64,000 nt of DNA from Filimonas lacunae (lineage in GTDB: Bacteria > Bacteroidota > Bacteroidia > Chitinophagales > Chitinophagaceae), in the NCBI RefSeq assembly GCF_002355595.1, contig NZ_AP017422.1:7134823-7198822 (forward strand). The letters are read 5' to 3'. The translations under genes and the position numbers were made by a program. The notes beneath the pieces were generated by a model. It was not told where the DNA came from. It made no database searches and was given only the letters and a program-made list of their open reading frames with translations. Shown here piece by piece: positions 25,871 to 34,522 of this stretch. Each line of letters starts with the position of its first letter. Within the stretch, counting starts at the first letter, position 1.

Positions 25871-27682
25871 ATGGATATAAGAAACATCGCCATTATTGCT
25901 CACGTTGACCACGGCAAAACTACGCTGGTTGACCGTATTCTGCACACCACGAAAGTATTTCGTGACAACCAGGACACCGGTGAACTGATCATGGACAATA
26001 ATGACCTTGAAAGAGAACGTGGTATTACCATATTCAGTAAAAACGCAGCCGTTACCCATAACGGTGTTAAAATAAACGTTATTGACACTCCCGGTCACGC
26101 CGACTTTGGTGGTGAAGTGGAGCGCGTATTGAAAATGGCAGACGGTGTAATTCTGCTGGTGGATGCGTTTGAAGGCCCTATGCCTCAAACCCGTTTCGTG
26201 CTGCAGAAAGCTTTACAGCTGAACCTGAAGCCTATAGTAGTAATTAACAAGGTAGATAAGCCAAACTGCCGTCCTGACGAAGTACATGACGCTGTGTTTG
26301 AACTGTTCTTTAACCTGGATGCTACCGAAGAGCAGCTGAACTTCCCTACCTTCTACGGTAGCGGTAAAAACGGCTGGTTCAACGATACATTAGAGCAGCG
26401 TGAAGATATCATTCCTTTAATGGATGGCATCTTAAAGTACGTACCAGCTCCTAAAATCAACGAAGGTCCGCTGCAAATGCAGATCACTTCCCTGGATTAC
26501 TCTTCGTTCCTGGGCCGTATTGCCATTGGTAAAGTAACCCGTGGTACTATTAAAGAAAACCAGCCTATTGCTTTAATGCAGACCGATGGTACTGTTAAAA
26601 AGCAAAAGGTTCGTGAATTATATGTATTTGAAGGCATGGGCAAAAGAAAGGTAACTGAAGTAGTTGCCGGTGATCTTTGCGCTGTGGTAGGTTTAGAAGA
26701 CTTCAACATTGGTGATACCATCTCCGATTCAGAAGTTCAGGAAGCGCTGCCAATTATCAGCGTGGATGAGCCAACCATGAACATGACTTTCAGCATCAAC
26801 AACTCTCCTTTCTTCGGCCGTGATGGTAAGTTTGTTACCAGCCGTCACCTGCGTGACCGTCTGATGAAAGAAACAGAGAAAAACCTGGCTTTACGTGTGG
26901 TTGATACTGACAACGGTGATACCTTCCTGGTATATGGTCGTGGTATCCTGCACCTGGGTGTATTGATTGAAACGATGCGTCGTGAAGGTTATGAATTAAC
27001 TGTAGGTCAGCCCCAGGTAATTGTTAAAACCATCGACGGCAAAAAGTCTGAACCATACGAGAACCTGGTAGTAGACGTTCCACAGGAATTTGCCAGCAAG
27101 GTAATTGACCTGGTTACCCGTCGTAAAGGTGAAATGCACGTAATGGAAACCAAAGGTGATATGCAACACCTGGAGTTTGAAATTCCTTCACGTGGTTTAA
27201 TCGGTTTGCGTACGCAGATGTTGACTGCTACCACCGGTGAAGCTGTAATGGCACACCGCTTTAGCGAATATAAGCCCTGGAAAGGTACTATCCCTGGCCG
27301 TAACAACGGTGTATTACTGGCTAAACAAACAGGTAACACAACCGGTTACTCTATTGATAAATTACAGGACAGAGGTACTTTCTTTGTTGATCCGGGAGAG
27401 GAAGTATACGCTGGTCAGATCATTGCCGAGCACATTAAGCCAGGAGATCTGGTAGTAAACGCTATTGAAGGTAAAAAGCTTACCAACATGCGCGCCAGCG
27501 GTAGTGATGCAGCTACCAACATTGCTCCTAAAACTTTAATGACACTGGAAGAGTGTATGGAGTATATCCAGAGTGATGAGTGTATTGAAGTTACGCCTAA
27601 CAACATCCGTATGCGTAAAACCGTACTGGACGAAGAAGAGCGTAAAAAAGCATCACGTTCTCTGAAATCTGAAGAAGCATAA
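25871..27682 (+). CDS. typA: translational GTPase TypA/BipA
   Basis: This is a ribosome-binding elongation-factor-like GTPase of 603 residues, the normal length. The G1 motif is 'AHVDHGKTTL' (residues 10-19), the switch region is 'RERGITI', G3 is 'DTPGHADFGGEVERVL' and G4 is 'NKVDKP'. Domains II and III (EF-G-like, with 'SLDYSSFLGRIAIGKVTRG') and a C-terminal domain typical of BipA follow ('GLIGLRTQMLTATTGEAVM', 'PWKGTIPGRNNGVLLAKQTG'). It assists 50S assembly and stress or low-temperature growth. The open frame extends 15 codons upstream, but MDIRNIAI at 25871 is the family start. A strong terminator follows, so it is a single-gene unit. Confidence 0.97.
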   Translation: MDIRNIAIIAHVDHGKTTLVDRILHTTKVFRDNQDTGELIMDNNDLERERGITIFSKNAAVTHNGVKINVIDTPGHADFGGEVERVLKMADGVILLVDAFEGPMPQTRFVLQKALQLNLKPIVVINKVDKPNCRPDEVHDAVFELFFNLDATEEQLNFPTFYGSGKNGWFNDTLEQREDIIPLMDGILKYVPAPKINEGPLQMQITSLDYSSFLGRIAIGKVTRGTIKENQPIALMQTDGTVKKQKVRELYVFEGMGKRKVTEVVAGDLCAVVGLEDFNIGDTISDSEVQEALPIISVDEPTMNMTFSINNSPFFGRDGKFVTSRHLRDRLMKETEKNLALRVVDTDNGDTFLVYGRGILHLGVLIETMRREGYELTVGQPQVIVKTIDGKKSEPYENLVVDVPQEFASKVIDLVTRRKGEMHVMETKGDMQHLEFEIPSRGLIGLRTQMLTATTGEAVMAHRFSEYKPWKGTIPGRNNGVLLAKQTGNTTGYSIDKLQDRGTFFVDPGEEVYAGQIIAEHIKPGDLVVNAIEGKKLTNMRASGSDAATNIAPKTLMTLEECMEYIQSDECIEVTPNNIRMRKTVLDEEERKKASRSLKSEEA

Positions 27683-27715
27683 TTTACAACAGGCAGCAAT
27701 GCTTATGTAATATAT

Positions 27716-27755
27716 AAAAGCGGGCAGGGTGTTAAACTCCTGTCCGCTTTTCTTT
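27716..27755 (+). terminator. rho-independent terminator behind typA
   Basis: A 13-bp stem with one G-U pair, AAAAGCGGGCAGG (27716-27728) and CCTGTCCGCTTTT (27739-27751), with a 10-base loop, continues into CTTTT. Confidence 0.88.
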
Positions 27756-27763
27756 TATCTTTG
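27756..27763 (+). promoter_or_regulatory. -7 box TATCTTTG for the small membrane protein gene
   Basis: An exact TAnnTTTG match lies directly behind the typA terminator and 17 bases before the ATG at 27780, implying a very short leader. Confidence 0.5.
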
Positions 27764-27779
27764 TAAAAACATTGGTTTT

Positions 27780-28001
27780 ATGAAAAGAGGCATTGTTTTT
27801 TTAGTGGTGGCGTTGACATTAGTGTTGCCTTTGGCCTTACAGGCACAATGTTCTATTTGTACTAAAACTGCTATGCAGTTAGGGGAAGGCCCTGCCAAGG
27901 GGTTGAATGGTGGTATTTTATACCTGATGAGTGCGCCACTGGCTATTATGGGCGTTATTGGTTTCCGTTGGTGGAAGCGTGAAAAACAGGTTAGTCAGTA
28001 A
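27780..28001 (+). CDS. small CxxC membrane protein
   Basis: This 73-residue protein has an N-terminal signal or membrane segment (GIVFLVVALTLVLPLALQA) followed by 'CSICTKTAMQLGEGPAKGLN', a CxxC that could bind a metal or form a disulfide. A second helix ('GGILYLMSAPLAIMGVIGF') and a basic end 'RWWKREK' complete it. Short proteins of this shape, with C-S-x-C-T at the exported start and 'GLNxGILYLM' after it, are frequent in Bacteroidota and often lie near respiratory genes, but I know of no assigned function. The frame continues upstream; the ATG at 27780 is preferred because the signal peptide starts there. It overlaps the 3' end of the meaB remnant by 11 bases. Confidence 0.7.
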   Translation: MKRGIVFLVVALTLVLPLALQAQCSICTKTAMQLGEGPAKGLNGGILYLMSAPLAIMGVIGFRWWKREKQVSQ

Positions 28002-28503
28002 TATATTGCTGCACAAAGCGGTACAGGTTAAACTCCCTGTTGTTACTGTCTTTTTCCCGGGCATCTTTCAGTTGTACCTTGCTTATGTCCCGCATGCGTT
28101 GTTTTCCTATTAATGTATAGGCTCTCTCGGCCAGCAGGGCGTTTTTGTAGAAACTGCCGTTTACCTGTTGCTGGTGTTGGTCAATGGCTTTTGCCAGGTT
28201 GGCCGTCCCTTCCTTACTGGTGGCAATGGTTTTGATAACAGGAATGTTCTGATTATGGTGTTTTTCGTAAAACTGTAAGGCGGCTACCAGGTTGCGGGTA
28301 AACAGGTCTGCTCCCGGGCGGGCGGCTTTATTTACCACAAACACATTGGCTATTTCCATTAAGCCTGCTTTCATGGTTTGAATGTCATCTCCTCCTTCCA
28401 GTGTAATAACCAGGCAGCTCATTTTAAACCAGTGTAATTAACCGCGACAGGCTTCTGATGTGCCTTGTTGAATGGAATGTACTAATGGCTGTAATGCGCT
28501 CAT
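27991..28503 (-). pseudogene. meaB: decayed meaB/argK-type GTPase gene with internal deletion
   Basis: The right end starts 'MSALQPLVHSIQQGTSEA', which fits a MeaB N-terminus. Shifting by one base then gives 'RLITLV', the conserved segment that should precede the P-loop, and a stop follows at once. The rest of the GTPase core (P-loop, switch regions, about 150 or more codons) is missing. The sequence resumes at about 28422 with 'SCLVITLEGGDDIQTMKAGL' and 'MEIANVFVVNKAARPGADLF', which is the C-terminal third of MeaB. The G4 motif is NKAA instead of NKAD. A frameshift, a stop, a large deletion and a lost nucleotide-specificity residue together make this a pseudogene. The intact protein guards methylmalonyl-CoA mutase. 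Only the 143-codon end (27991-28422) is still open and could in principle be translated. Confidence 0.88.
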
Positions 28504-28512
28504 AATGCTATT

Positions 28513-29376
28513 TTATGCCTGTGCTTTTTTGCCCATACGGTTACTGGCAAAATCGGCTTTGGCTTCCTGTATGTATTGTTTCAGCTGACGGCTGTTGCGG
28601 CCATACAGCATATTGGTTTTTACATAATCTGTTACAAAAGCGCGAATACGTGCAGCATAACCCGGGTTAATGCCGGCAAATTTTTGCTCTATATACAGCA
28701 TGTTCCTGTACATATAGTAACAGCGCAACGGTGTATGAATTTGCTTGCGCTTTTTAACCAGGTACAGGGTTTTGATAGAGGCCCTGTTTACCATAGTGCC
28801 TATGTGATGTACTACATGAATATTGTTGAATTGAATGATAGCGTAATGCTGTGCTGCTGCGCGCAGGCAATAGTCATAATCTACCAGGTCAATAAACAGG
28901 TTTTCGTCAAACCGGCCTATTACAGGCAACAGTGCTAGGTTAATGAGTGAGGCGGAGGTGATAATTACCTCTACCGGCTGTGGTGCACAGGTGGGCTCCG
29001 ATGCTTTAGGTTCCCTGCCATAGGCAGTGCCAAACACCGCTACCTGTTCTTTACCGGCGTAGTTTTGAAAGCAGTTCATGTAGTATGTAATGCTTTCCTG
29101 CGAAAAAAAGGTGTCCTGGTCCATCGTCAACAACCATTCAAAACCTTCGGCACGCGCAGTTTCCGCAGCCATATTAATTCTTTTGGCAATACCTTCATTA
29201 CTACCATCGTTGATGTAACGTGCTTTGGCGGGTAACTCAGATACGTTAAAGGTAGGCGTGCGAGAACCTGTATTGTCGTATACATACAATACATCTACAT
29301 ATGGCTCAAATGACTGGATATTAGGAATTACCTGTGCATCAGGTTTATACAATATTACAACGGCTGCTACTTTCAC
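28513..29376 (-). CDS. family 2 glycosyltransferase (rhamnosyltransferase-like)
   Basis: This 287-residue cytoplasmic GT-A enzyme begins with the nucleotide-sugar-binding start 'MKVAAVVILYKPDAQVIPNI'. 'LYVYDNTGS' and 'NEGIAKRINMAAETA' follow, and the metal-binding DxD is 'TMDQDTFF' (about residues 86-93). 'VDYDYCLRAA' in the acceptor region and the later 'HHIGT' resemble the WbbL/RfbF-type rhamnosyltransferases. It would add a sugar to a lipid-linked glycan or O-antigen-like chain; donor and acceptor cannot be read. It starts divergently from the acyltransferase gene and lies 9 bases before the meaB remnant. No clear promoter was seen in the 126-base gap. Confidence 0.87.
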   Translation of the reverse strand: MKVAAVVILYKPDAQVIPNIQSFEPYVDVLYVYDNTGSRTPTFNVSELPAKARYINDGSNEGIAKRINMAAETARAEGFEWLLTMDQDTFFSQESITYYMNCFQNYAGKEQVAVFGTAYGREPKASEPTCAPQPVEVIITSASLINLALLPVIGRFDENLFIDLVDYDYCLRAAAQHYAIIQFNNIHVVHHIGTMVNRASIKTLYLVKKRKQIHTPLRCYYMYRNMLYIEQKFAGINPGYAARIRAFVTDYVKTNMLYGRNSRQLKQYIQEAKADFASNRMGKKAQA

Positions 29377-29502
29377 TATTTACTGGATTGTTTCAAAAAT
29401 ATTTACTTTTTGAATAAAACAATTTAAGGGCGGCAGTTATTTTAACTATTGAACCGGGCTGTAATGCCCACTTAACCGTACCTTTACTAATTATTGTTGG
29501 CT

Positions 29503-30384
29503 ATGTATTATATAGTTTTTGGTATTTTATATCTTTTTTCGCTGTTACCATTCCGGGTCCTTTACCTCTTTAGTGACTTTGCTGCGTTCTTATTATACTA
29601 TGTAATCCGGTACAGGCGCGATGTGGTGATGGAAAACCTGCGCACCGCTTTTCCGGAAAAATCAGCGGAAGAGCTTACCCGCATTTCTAAAAAATTCTAT
29701 AGAAATTTCACAGATAATTTTATTGAAGCAATTAAGCTGTTTTCTATATCTGCTAAAGAAGTAGACAAGCGGTTTAAGGTCGATTACAGCGCTTTGCATG
29801 AAGCGTTTAAAACCGGCCAGAAAGCGCAGATACACCTGGCGCATTTTTTTAACTGGGAGGTGGCAAATATCGCCTTTAGCATTCACAACCCTTTTCAGCA
29901 ACTGGTGGTGTACATGCCTATTAAAAACCAGGTAATGGAAAGGTTGTTCCGGCATTTACGTATGCGCTTTGGCGGCGGCTTAATTGCAGCTACCAATTAT
30001 CGTAAAGAGATATTGCCTTATTTGCGTAAGCAACATTGTTTAATACTGGTAGCTGACCAAAGCGCAGGTGCGGCAGACCATAGCTACTGGCTGCCTTTTT
30101 TTGGAAAGATGACGCCTTTTGTTACCGGTCCGGAAAAAGGATCACGCTTAAGCAATGCTGCGGTATTGATGGGCAGTATACAGAAAGTAAAACGTGGTTA
30201 TTACCAGGCTTCTATTAAGTTATATACTACCACGCCAAAGGAGTTGCCGGATGGTGAAATAACAAAAGCGCTGGCACATTATATTGAAGACCGTATTCGC
30301 GAACAGCCCGAAAACTATTTGTGGAGTCACCGCAGATGGAAGAAGGTTTACGACGAGCAAAGACATGGGCACCTGGTTATATAA
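29503..30384 (+). CDS. lipid A biosynthesis-type acyltransferase (LpxL/HtrB family)
   Basis: This is a 293-residue membrane-anchored acyltransferase. An N-terminal helix 'IVFGILYLFSLLPFRVLYLF' leads into 'RYRRDVVMENLRTAFPEKS', a family hallmark. The catalytic H-x4-E is in 'HLAHFFNWEVA' (about residues 106-116), and 'ILVADQSAG' and the substrate-site 'PFVTGPEKGSRL' follow. It ends with 'NYLWSHRRWKK', also diagnostic. The enzyme would transfer a fatty acid to lipid A or to an aminolipid; several Bacteroidota members act on the latter, so the exact substrate is open. TTG at 29494 gives three more codons; the ATG at 29503 is preferred. Its own 3' end carries a terminator hairpin. Confidence 0.9.
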   Translation: MYYIVFGILYLFSLLPFRVLYLFSDFAAFLLYYVIRYRRDVVMENLRTAFPEKSAEELTRISKKFYRNFTDNFIEAIKLFSISAKEVDKRFKVDYSALHEAFKTGQKAQIHLAHFFNWEVANIAFSIHNPFQQLVVYMPIKNQVMERLFRHLRMRFGGGLIAATNYRKEILPYLRKQHCLILVADQSAGAADHSYWLPFFGKMTPFVTGPEKGSRLSNAAVLMGSIQKVKRGYYQASIKLYTTTPKELPDGEITKALAHYIEDRIREQPENYLWSHRRWKKVYDEQRHGHLVI

Positions 30385-30398
30385 CAGGTGCTTTTTTT
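30369..30398 (+). terminator. terminator overlapping the acyltransferase stop codon
   Basis: GCACCTG (30369-30375) pairs with CAGGTGC (30385-30391), and the stop codon (30382-30384) lies inside the 9-base loop. Seven T follow at 30392-30398. Confidence 0.78.
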
Positions 30399-30410
30399 AT
30401 GCTTACAGGC

Positions 30411-31343
30411 TTAGGCACTTCCTTTCTCGCCCCGGCTGAGTTTTCTTATTTCTACAAAACGGCTAAGGCCACTTTTATTGGTAAATTGAAACAGTGCATG
30501 CTGGTGTTTGAGTAAAAAGCGGAATAAAGGCCATACAAAGCGGCCTTCTGCTTTTTTCGCAAACAGGCTTACCAGGTTGCTGTAAAAATCAGTATAGGTG
30601 TTGCGGGTTTGTTCTACTGCCGCAATAGCCTTCATCCAGTTCAGTTGCTTTTGAAAATCGCGGAAGCGTTTATCTGCCTTACGGGAAGCTACGTTTTTAG
30701 GCATAATGGTTTGAGTAACCGTTTTGCTATGTTGCCTGTATAAAGTTAATGGCTCGTTTACATAGGCAATGCCGCTGTTGGCTGCCGCCACTACTGCCAG
30801 CCATATATCGTGTGGTATAGGCGTAGGGATGGGAAACGCTTTTTGCAGCAGCTGTTTATTTACCAGCATAGCATGCCCCCACACCACATTGCTGAATACA
30901 AAGCCACGGGTATCGCTACCGCTGTACATGCGGTACATATGCGATAACTGTTTGTTCATACTTTGCGCCTGTTCGTTCACCAGCAAGCTGTCGGAGTAAC
31001 TCAGCAACACGCCTGTTTGTACTATTTGTTGTACCAGCTTCTCCACTTTTTCGGGCAACCATATATCGTCCTGATCGCAAAAGGCCAGGTAATCGCCTTT
31101 TGCCTGTAGCGCAGCCTGTTCAAAATTTTTGGTATATCCTTTATTAGTATCGTTATATATCAGTTGCACCCTGCTGTCGCCTGCAAAAGTGTTGAGTATT
31201 GCGCGGGTGTTATCGGTAGAAGCATCATCGGCTATAATAATCTCCAGCGGTGCATAGGTTTGTTGTAACAGGGACTGTATTTGCGCTGCAACAAAATCGG
31301 CACCGTTGTAAGTACATACTATAATAGACACCAGGGGCTGCAT
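30411..31343 (-). CDS. family 2 glycosyltransferase
   Basis: This 310-residue GT-A enzyme has a textbook start 'PLVSIIVCTYNGADFVAAQI', then 'LEIIIADDASTDNTRAIL' and the DxD-type 'FCDQDDIWLPEKVEKL' (about residues 91-106). 'IPHDIWLAVVAA' and 'LYRQHSKT' near residue 190-215 are typical of the rhamnosyl- and glucosyltransferases that modify surface polysaccharides. The C-terminal 90 residues are helical and basic. It starts 8 bases after the stop of the GT4 gene, so these two enzymes should be made together and act on the same glycan. The sugar specificity is unknown. Confidence 0.9.
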   Translation of the reverse strand: MQPLVSIIVCTYNGADFVAAQIQSLLQQTYAPLEIIIADDASTDNTRAILNTFAGDSRVQLIYNDTNKGYTKNFEQAALQAKGDYLAFCDQDDIWLPEKVEKLVQQIVQTGVLLSYSDSLLVNEQAQSMNKQLSHMYRMYSGSDTRGFVFSNVVWGHAMLVNKQLLQKAFPIPTPIPHDIWLAVVAAANSGIAYVNEPLTLYRQHSKTVTQTIMPKNVASRKADKRFRDFQKQLNWMKAIAAVEQTRNTYTDFYSNLVSLFAKKAEGRFVWPLFRFLLKHQHALFQFTNKSGLSRFVEIRKLSRGEKGSA

Positions 31344-31351
31344 GTTAGATA

Positions 31352-32422
31352 TTATTTTTTATTGAGTAATTGCTGGTATAACTGCCAGTATTGGTCGGCC
31401 GCATTTTTCCATTGAAACAACTGTGATCTTTCGAACAGTTGCTGCGCATGCTGTTCTGCATTAGCAGCATGGGCCTCAATAGTGTGGAGTGCCAGAGCCG
31501 ACATGTCGGCTGCTTCGTACGAATGAAAATAAGAAGCCAGATCGCCACCTATTTCCGGAACAGAAGTGTAGGTAGATAGTAGCAATGGTTTACCAAAGTG
31601 CATGGCTTCTATAATAGGCAATCCAAAACCTTCTGCCAGGGAAGGCAGTGTAAAGGCTGCACAGTTTTGCAGGTACCAGTACTTTTCACTTTCAGTTACG
31701 GCGCCGGGTAAAAACACACGGTCACCTACACCATACTGTGCTGCTTCGTCCAGTATTTTCTGACGATATTCGGGGCTTTGGTTAATGCCTGCTATCACCA
31801 ACGATAACTGGTTGTTTACCAGCATGCGGGGCAGTACGTGAAAGTTCTTTTTAGCAGCAATGGTGCCTATGGTAAAAATGAATGGCGTATGGGGTACAGT
31901 AGCCGGTTTTTCGGCTACTACTTCGGTATTGATGTTGCAGCCGTTATAAATAACATGCACCTCTTTCTGCTTCAATTGTATATGTGTTTCCAGCTCTTTT
32001 TTGGTGAACTGCGAAATAGCTACCACCGCATCGGCCCTGTCAATTTTACGTTGCACGGCTTTGAGGTATTTCTGCTCTTTGGCGGGGCTTTTACCTTCGT
32101 GTAAAAAGTTGAGATCGTGCACGGTAAGCACAATTTTAGCCTTACTGCCAGCAGGAAAATAATTGGTTCCCTGGAAAGTGCTGTGCCAGATAGCATACTG
32201 ATTGGCAAATGGAAGCCAGAATTTATGCAGGGAATGCTGTAAACGGTAGGGCGTGTTGGTGCCAAACAGGTTTACTGCACCGGGTGGAACATAAAATGCC
32301 GGAGTGGCGGCATTGGCTGGTTGCTGTTGCAGCAGGGTCTTGCCCAGGTGCAAACAAAAGTGATACAATCCGGTATGAGGATATTTCATCCGTTCTGCAT
32401 CTATGATAATATTATCTGGCAT
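31352..32422 (-). CDS. family 4 (GT-B) glycosyltransferase
   Basis: This 356-residue enzyme has two Rossmann-like halves. The acceptor-side N-terminal half has 'HSTFQGTNYF' and 'VVAISQFTKKELETHI'. The donor-binding C-terminal half has 'FTIGTIAAKKNFHVLPRML', 'QYGVGDRVFLPGAV' and the E-x7-E element 'EGFGLPIIEAMHFGKPLLLS' at about residues 270-290. This is the standard retaining GT4 signature (mannosyl- or glucosyltransferase-like). It is the first gene of a two-gene glycosyltransferase unit with the GT2 downstream, and starts divergently from the LON-domain gene with about 110 bases between. A role in surface-polysaccharide synthesis is an inference from this pairing. Confidence 0.92.
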   Translation of the reverse strand: MPDNIIIDAERMKYPHTGLYHFCLHLGKTLLQQQPANAATPAFYVPPGAVNLFGTNTPYRLQHSLHKFWLPFANQYAIWHSTFQGTNYFPAGSKAKIVLTVHDLNFLHEGKSPAKEQKYLKAVQRKIDRADAVVAISQFTKKELETHIQLKQKEVHVIYNGCNINTEVVAEKPATVPHTPFIFTIGTIAAKKNFHVLPRMLVNNQLSLVIAGINQSPEYRQKILDEAAQYGVGDRVFLPGAVTESEKYWYLQNCAAFTLPSLAEGFGLPIIEAMHFGKPLLLSTYTSVPEIGGDLASYFHSYEAADMSALALHTIEAHAANAEQHAQQLFERSQLFQWKNAADQYWQLYQQLLNKK

Positions 32423-32534
32423 CGTACTGGTTAAGAGTCAATGGTTTTAAACGGCTCAAAGAACCGAAATCTTTTGTAATAAATAATAAATGATAGCTTC
32501 GTAGCTGGTTTCTGTGATAATTGATGATAACGCC

Positions 32535-33176
32535 ATGACCAATTTTGTAAGAATATTTCCTTTGGGCATAGTAGTGTTTCCGGGGGAAAGCCTGAATTTG
32601 CACATTTTTGAAGAGCAGTATAAGCAACTGGTACACGAATGTTATACCGAGGGTAAGCCTTTTGGCATACCTACGGTGCTAAACAATGAAATGCTGGAAA
32701 TGGGTACCCTGGTAAATATTACCGAGGTTACCAAAGTGTATGAAGATGGACGGATGGATATTAAAACCCGTGGTGAAAGTGTGTTTAGAATACTAGAGGT
32801 AGTACAAAGGGTGCCGGATAAACTATACAGCGGTGCTATTGTTAACCATCCAGATAATGATATTACGCAAAACAAGTACCGGATGGCCAAGATAATGGAG
32901 TCGGTACACCACCTGCATAACCTGTTGCATGTATCGAAAGATTTTAACAAGCCTGATAAAGAGCTGTTGAGTTACGATATTGCACATCATACCGGCTTAT
33001 CGCTAGAGGAAGAGTACGAATTTTTGCAGTTGCTGAGCGAGGATCAGCGGCTGGAATATATTAAAAGGCACCTGGCAAAAGTGATTCCTATTGTGGGTGG
33101 GATGGAAAACCTGAAAACAAGAATTCAATTAAATGGCCACTTTAAAGAATTGAAGGGCTTTAATCTGGATTTGTAA
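32535..33176 (+). CDS. LON-protease substrate-binding-domain protein
   Basis: This 213-residue protein contains only the N-terminal (LAN/PUA-like) domain of the Lon protease, without AAA or protease parts. 'RIFPLGIVVFPGESLNLHIF' and 'EEQYKQLVHECYTEGKPFGI' form the first sheet, then 'GTLVNITEVTKVYEDGRMDI' follows. The C-terminal helices contain 'LLSEDQRLEYIKRHL'. Stand-alone versions are common in bacteria, and their function is unsettled (substrate or peptide binding is assumed). The frame opens at a GTG at 32514; MTNFVRIFPLG at 32535 is the natural start. It heads a run of eight co-directional genes and lies 15 bases before coaX. Confidence 0.88.
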   Translation: MTNFVRIFPLGIVVFPGESLNLHIFEEQYKQLVHECYTEGKPFGIPTVLNNEMLEMGTLVNITEVTKVYEDGRMDIKTRGESVFRILEVVQRVPDKLYSGAIVNHPDNDITQNKYRMAKIMESVHHLHNLLHVSKDFNKPDKELLSYDIAHHTGLSLEEEYEFLQLLSEDQRLEYIKRHLAKVIPIVGGMENLKTRIQLNGHFKELKGFNLDL

Positions 33177-33191
33177 AGCAGTTATTTGTAT

Positions 33192-33926
33192 ATGGAAACA
33201 ACGTTATGCTTCGATTTTGGCAATACACGGCTTAAATGTGCCATTTTTGAAGGAGAACAACTGAAAGACCTGGTGGTACTGGCTGATGGAACTGTAGCCA
33301 CCATTGAAGGGCTGATACAGCAATATAAACCCACGTTAAGCATCCTGGCTTCTGTTATCCACCACGACGAAGCTATTGAGGGCGTGCTGGCAGCACATAC
33401 CCGCTTTCATAAATTAACTTATTCCAGCAAAATACCGGTGAATTCGCCGGTAGGCAAGCCGGAAACTATCGGGGCCGACAGGCTGGCGCTGGTAGTAGGT
33501 GCTGTGCACATGTTCCCCAACCAGCACAACCTGGTAATAGGGCTGGGCAGCTGCATCACGTTTAACTTTGTAAATAAGTTCAGCGAATTTTTGGGTGGCA
33601 GCATATCGCCTGGTCTGGAAATGCGTTTCAGGGCCATGCACGAGTTTACGGCTAAACTGCCACTGGTAAAGCCCGACTGGAATTTTCCGTTGATAGGTTA
33701 CGACACCCGTACCAACATGCTGAGTGGCGTAATTCTGGGGATGAGCAAGGAAATTGACGGAATGATTGATCTGTATAAAGAGAAGTACACAGACTTTAAC
33801 GTATTGCTAACCGGTGGTGATATGAATTTTTTCCTGCCTCACCTGAAAAACAATATTCTTGCAGAGCCTTACCTGCTATACAAAGGATTGTATGCAATAA
33901 GCCAACATAATGCTGAATTAGTATGA
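33192..33926 (+). CDS. coaX: type III pantothenate kinase
   Basis: CoaX phosphorylates pantothenate with ATP, the first step of coenzyme A synthesis. The 244-residue product belongs to the ASKHA (acetate/sugar kinase, Hsp70, actin) fold. The phosphate loop is 'CFDFGNTRLKCAIF', 'ETIGADRLALVVGAVH' holds the pantothenate-site Gly-Ala-Asp-Arg, and 'LGGSISPGLEMRFRAMHEFT' is the conserved dimer-side element. The usual 'G(T/S)A.T.D' phosphate-2 loop is 'LGSCITFNFV', a milder form seen in Bacteroidota members. An in-frame TTG lies two codons upstream (33186), but the ATG at 33192 is more likely. The stop overlaps the lptC start by four bases, which implies coupled translation. Confidence 0.93.
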   Translation: METTLCFDFGNTRLKCAIFEGEQLKDLVVLADGTVATIEGLIQQYKPTLSILASVIHHDEAIEGVLAAHTRFHKLTYSSKIPVNSPVGKPETIGADRLALVVGAVHMFPNQHNLVIGLGSCITFNFVNKFSEFLGGSISPGLEMRFRAMHEFTAKLPLVKPDWNFPLIGYDTRTNMLSGVILGMSKEIDGMIDLYKEKYTDFNVLLTGGDMNFFLPHLKNNILAEPYLLYKGLYAISQHNAELV

Positions 33927-34492
33927 GCCGTTTAATACACAAACCCTTACTTCCTGTGCTGCTGGCTATGGCGGTGCTTGTTGGTTGCGAAAACAACCTG
34001 CAGGAGGTACGCGCATTGGGCCAGAAAAAAACAGGTGTGGAAGAAGGTAAGCAAATTGAGAGCTATTTAAGCCAGGACAGTAAAACCAAGGCCCGGCTGA
34101 AAGCGCCCATTATGCTGCGGTATTTAACTGATACTACCCGCATTGTTTTCCCCAATACGCTGCATGTAGACTTTTTTACAGATAGCCTGAAGGTGGAAAG
34201 TATTTTGTTTGCTAAATATGGCACCTATCTGGAAAGAGACAGAAAGGTGTTGCTGAAAGACAGTGTGATTGTAATTAACATACTGAAACACGACACCCTG
34301 CGCACAGAAGAATTATGGTGGGATCAGAACCGCCAGAAATTTTATACTGATAAGCCAGTAAGCATTCTGCAGCCAGAGCAAAGACTCTTTGGCCAGTTTG
34401 GTATGGAGGCTGATCAAAATTTTAAAGACTGGACTTTATTTCAGGCTTCGGGCCGCCTGAAGGTGGAAGATTCCACCCTGGCAGGGCCTTAA
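33923..34492 (+). CDS. lptC: LPS-transport periplasmic protein LptC
   Basis: This 189-residue lipoprotein has a lipobox 'VLVGC' with Cys22 as the lipid site. A beta-jellyroll-like domain follows with 'KARLKAPIMLRYLTDTTRIV', 'VDFFTDSLKVESILFAKYGT', 'LLKDSVIVINILKHDTLRTE' and 'QKFYTDKPVSILQPEQ', which is the LptC/OstA-like repeat order. In the Lpt bridge it accepts LPS from LptB2FG and passes it to LptA. E. coli LptC has an N-terminal membrane helix instead of a lipid anchor; the lipid-anchored form is usual in Bacteroidota. It is translationally coupled to coaX (ATGA overlap). Confidence 0.88.
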   Translation: MSRLIHKPLLPVLLAMAVLVGCENNLQEVRALGQKKTGVEEGKQIESYLSQDSKTKARLKAPIMLRYLTDTTRIVFPNTLHVDFFTDSLKVESILFAKYGTYLERDRKVLLKDSVIVINILKHDTLRTEELWWDQNRQKFYTDKPVSILQPEQRLFGQFGMEADQNFKDWTLFQASGRLKVEDSTLAGP

Positions 34493-34522
34493 TTTTCCGT
34501 AGTTTATCGTTATTTTCGGGAT

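Noticed and set aside
27991-28422. Stand-alone short gene for a 143-residue GTPase-like protein
   Set aside because: It is only the C-terminal part of MeaB without any nucleotide-binding core, and the N-terminal remnant lies just upstream, so it is annotated as a pseudogene.
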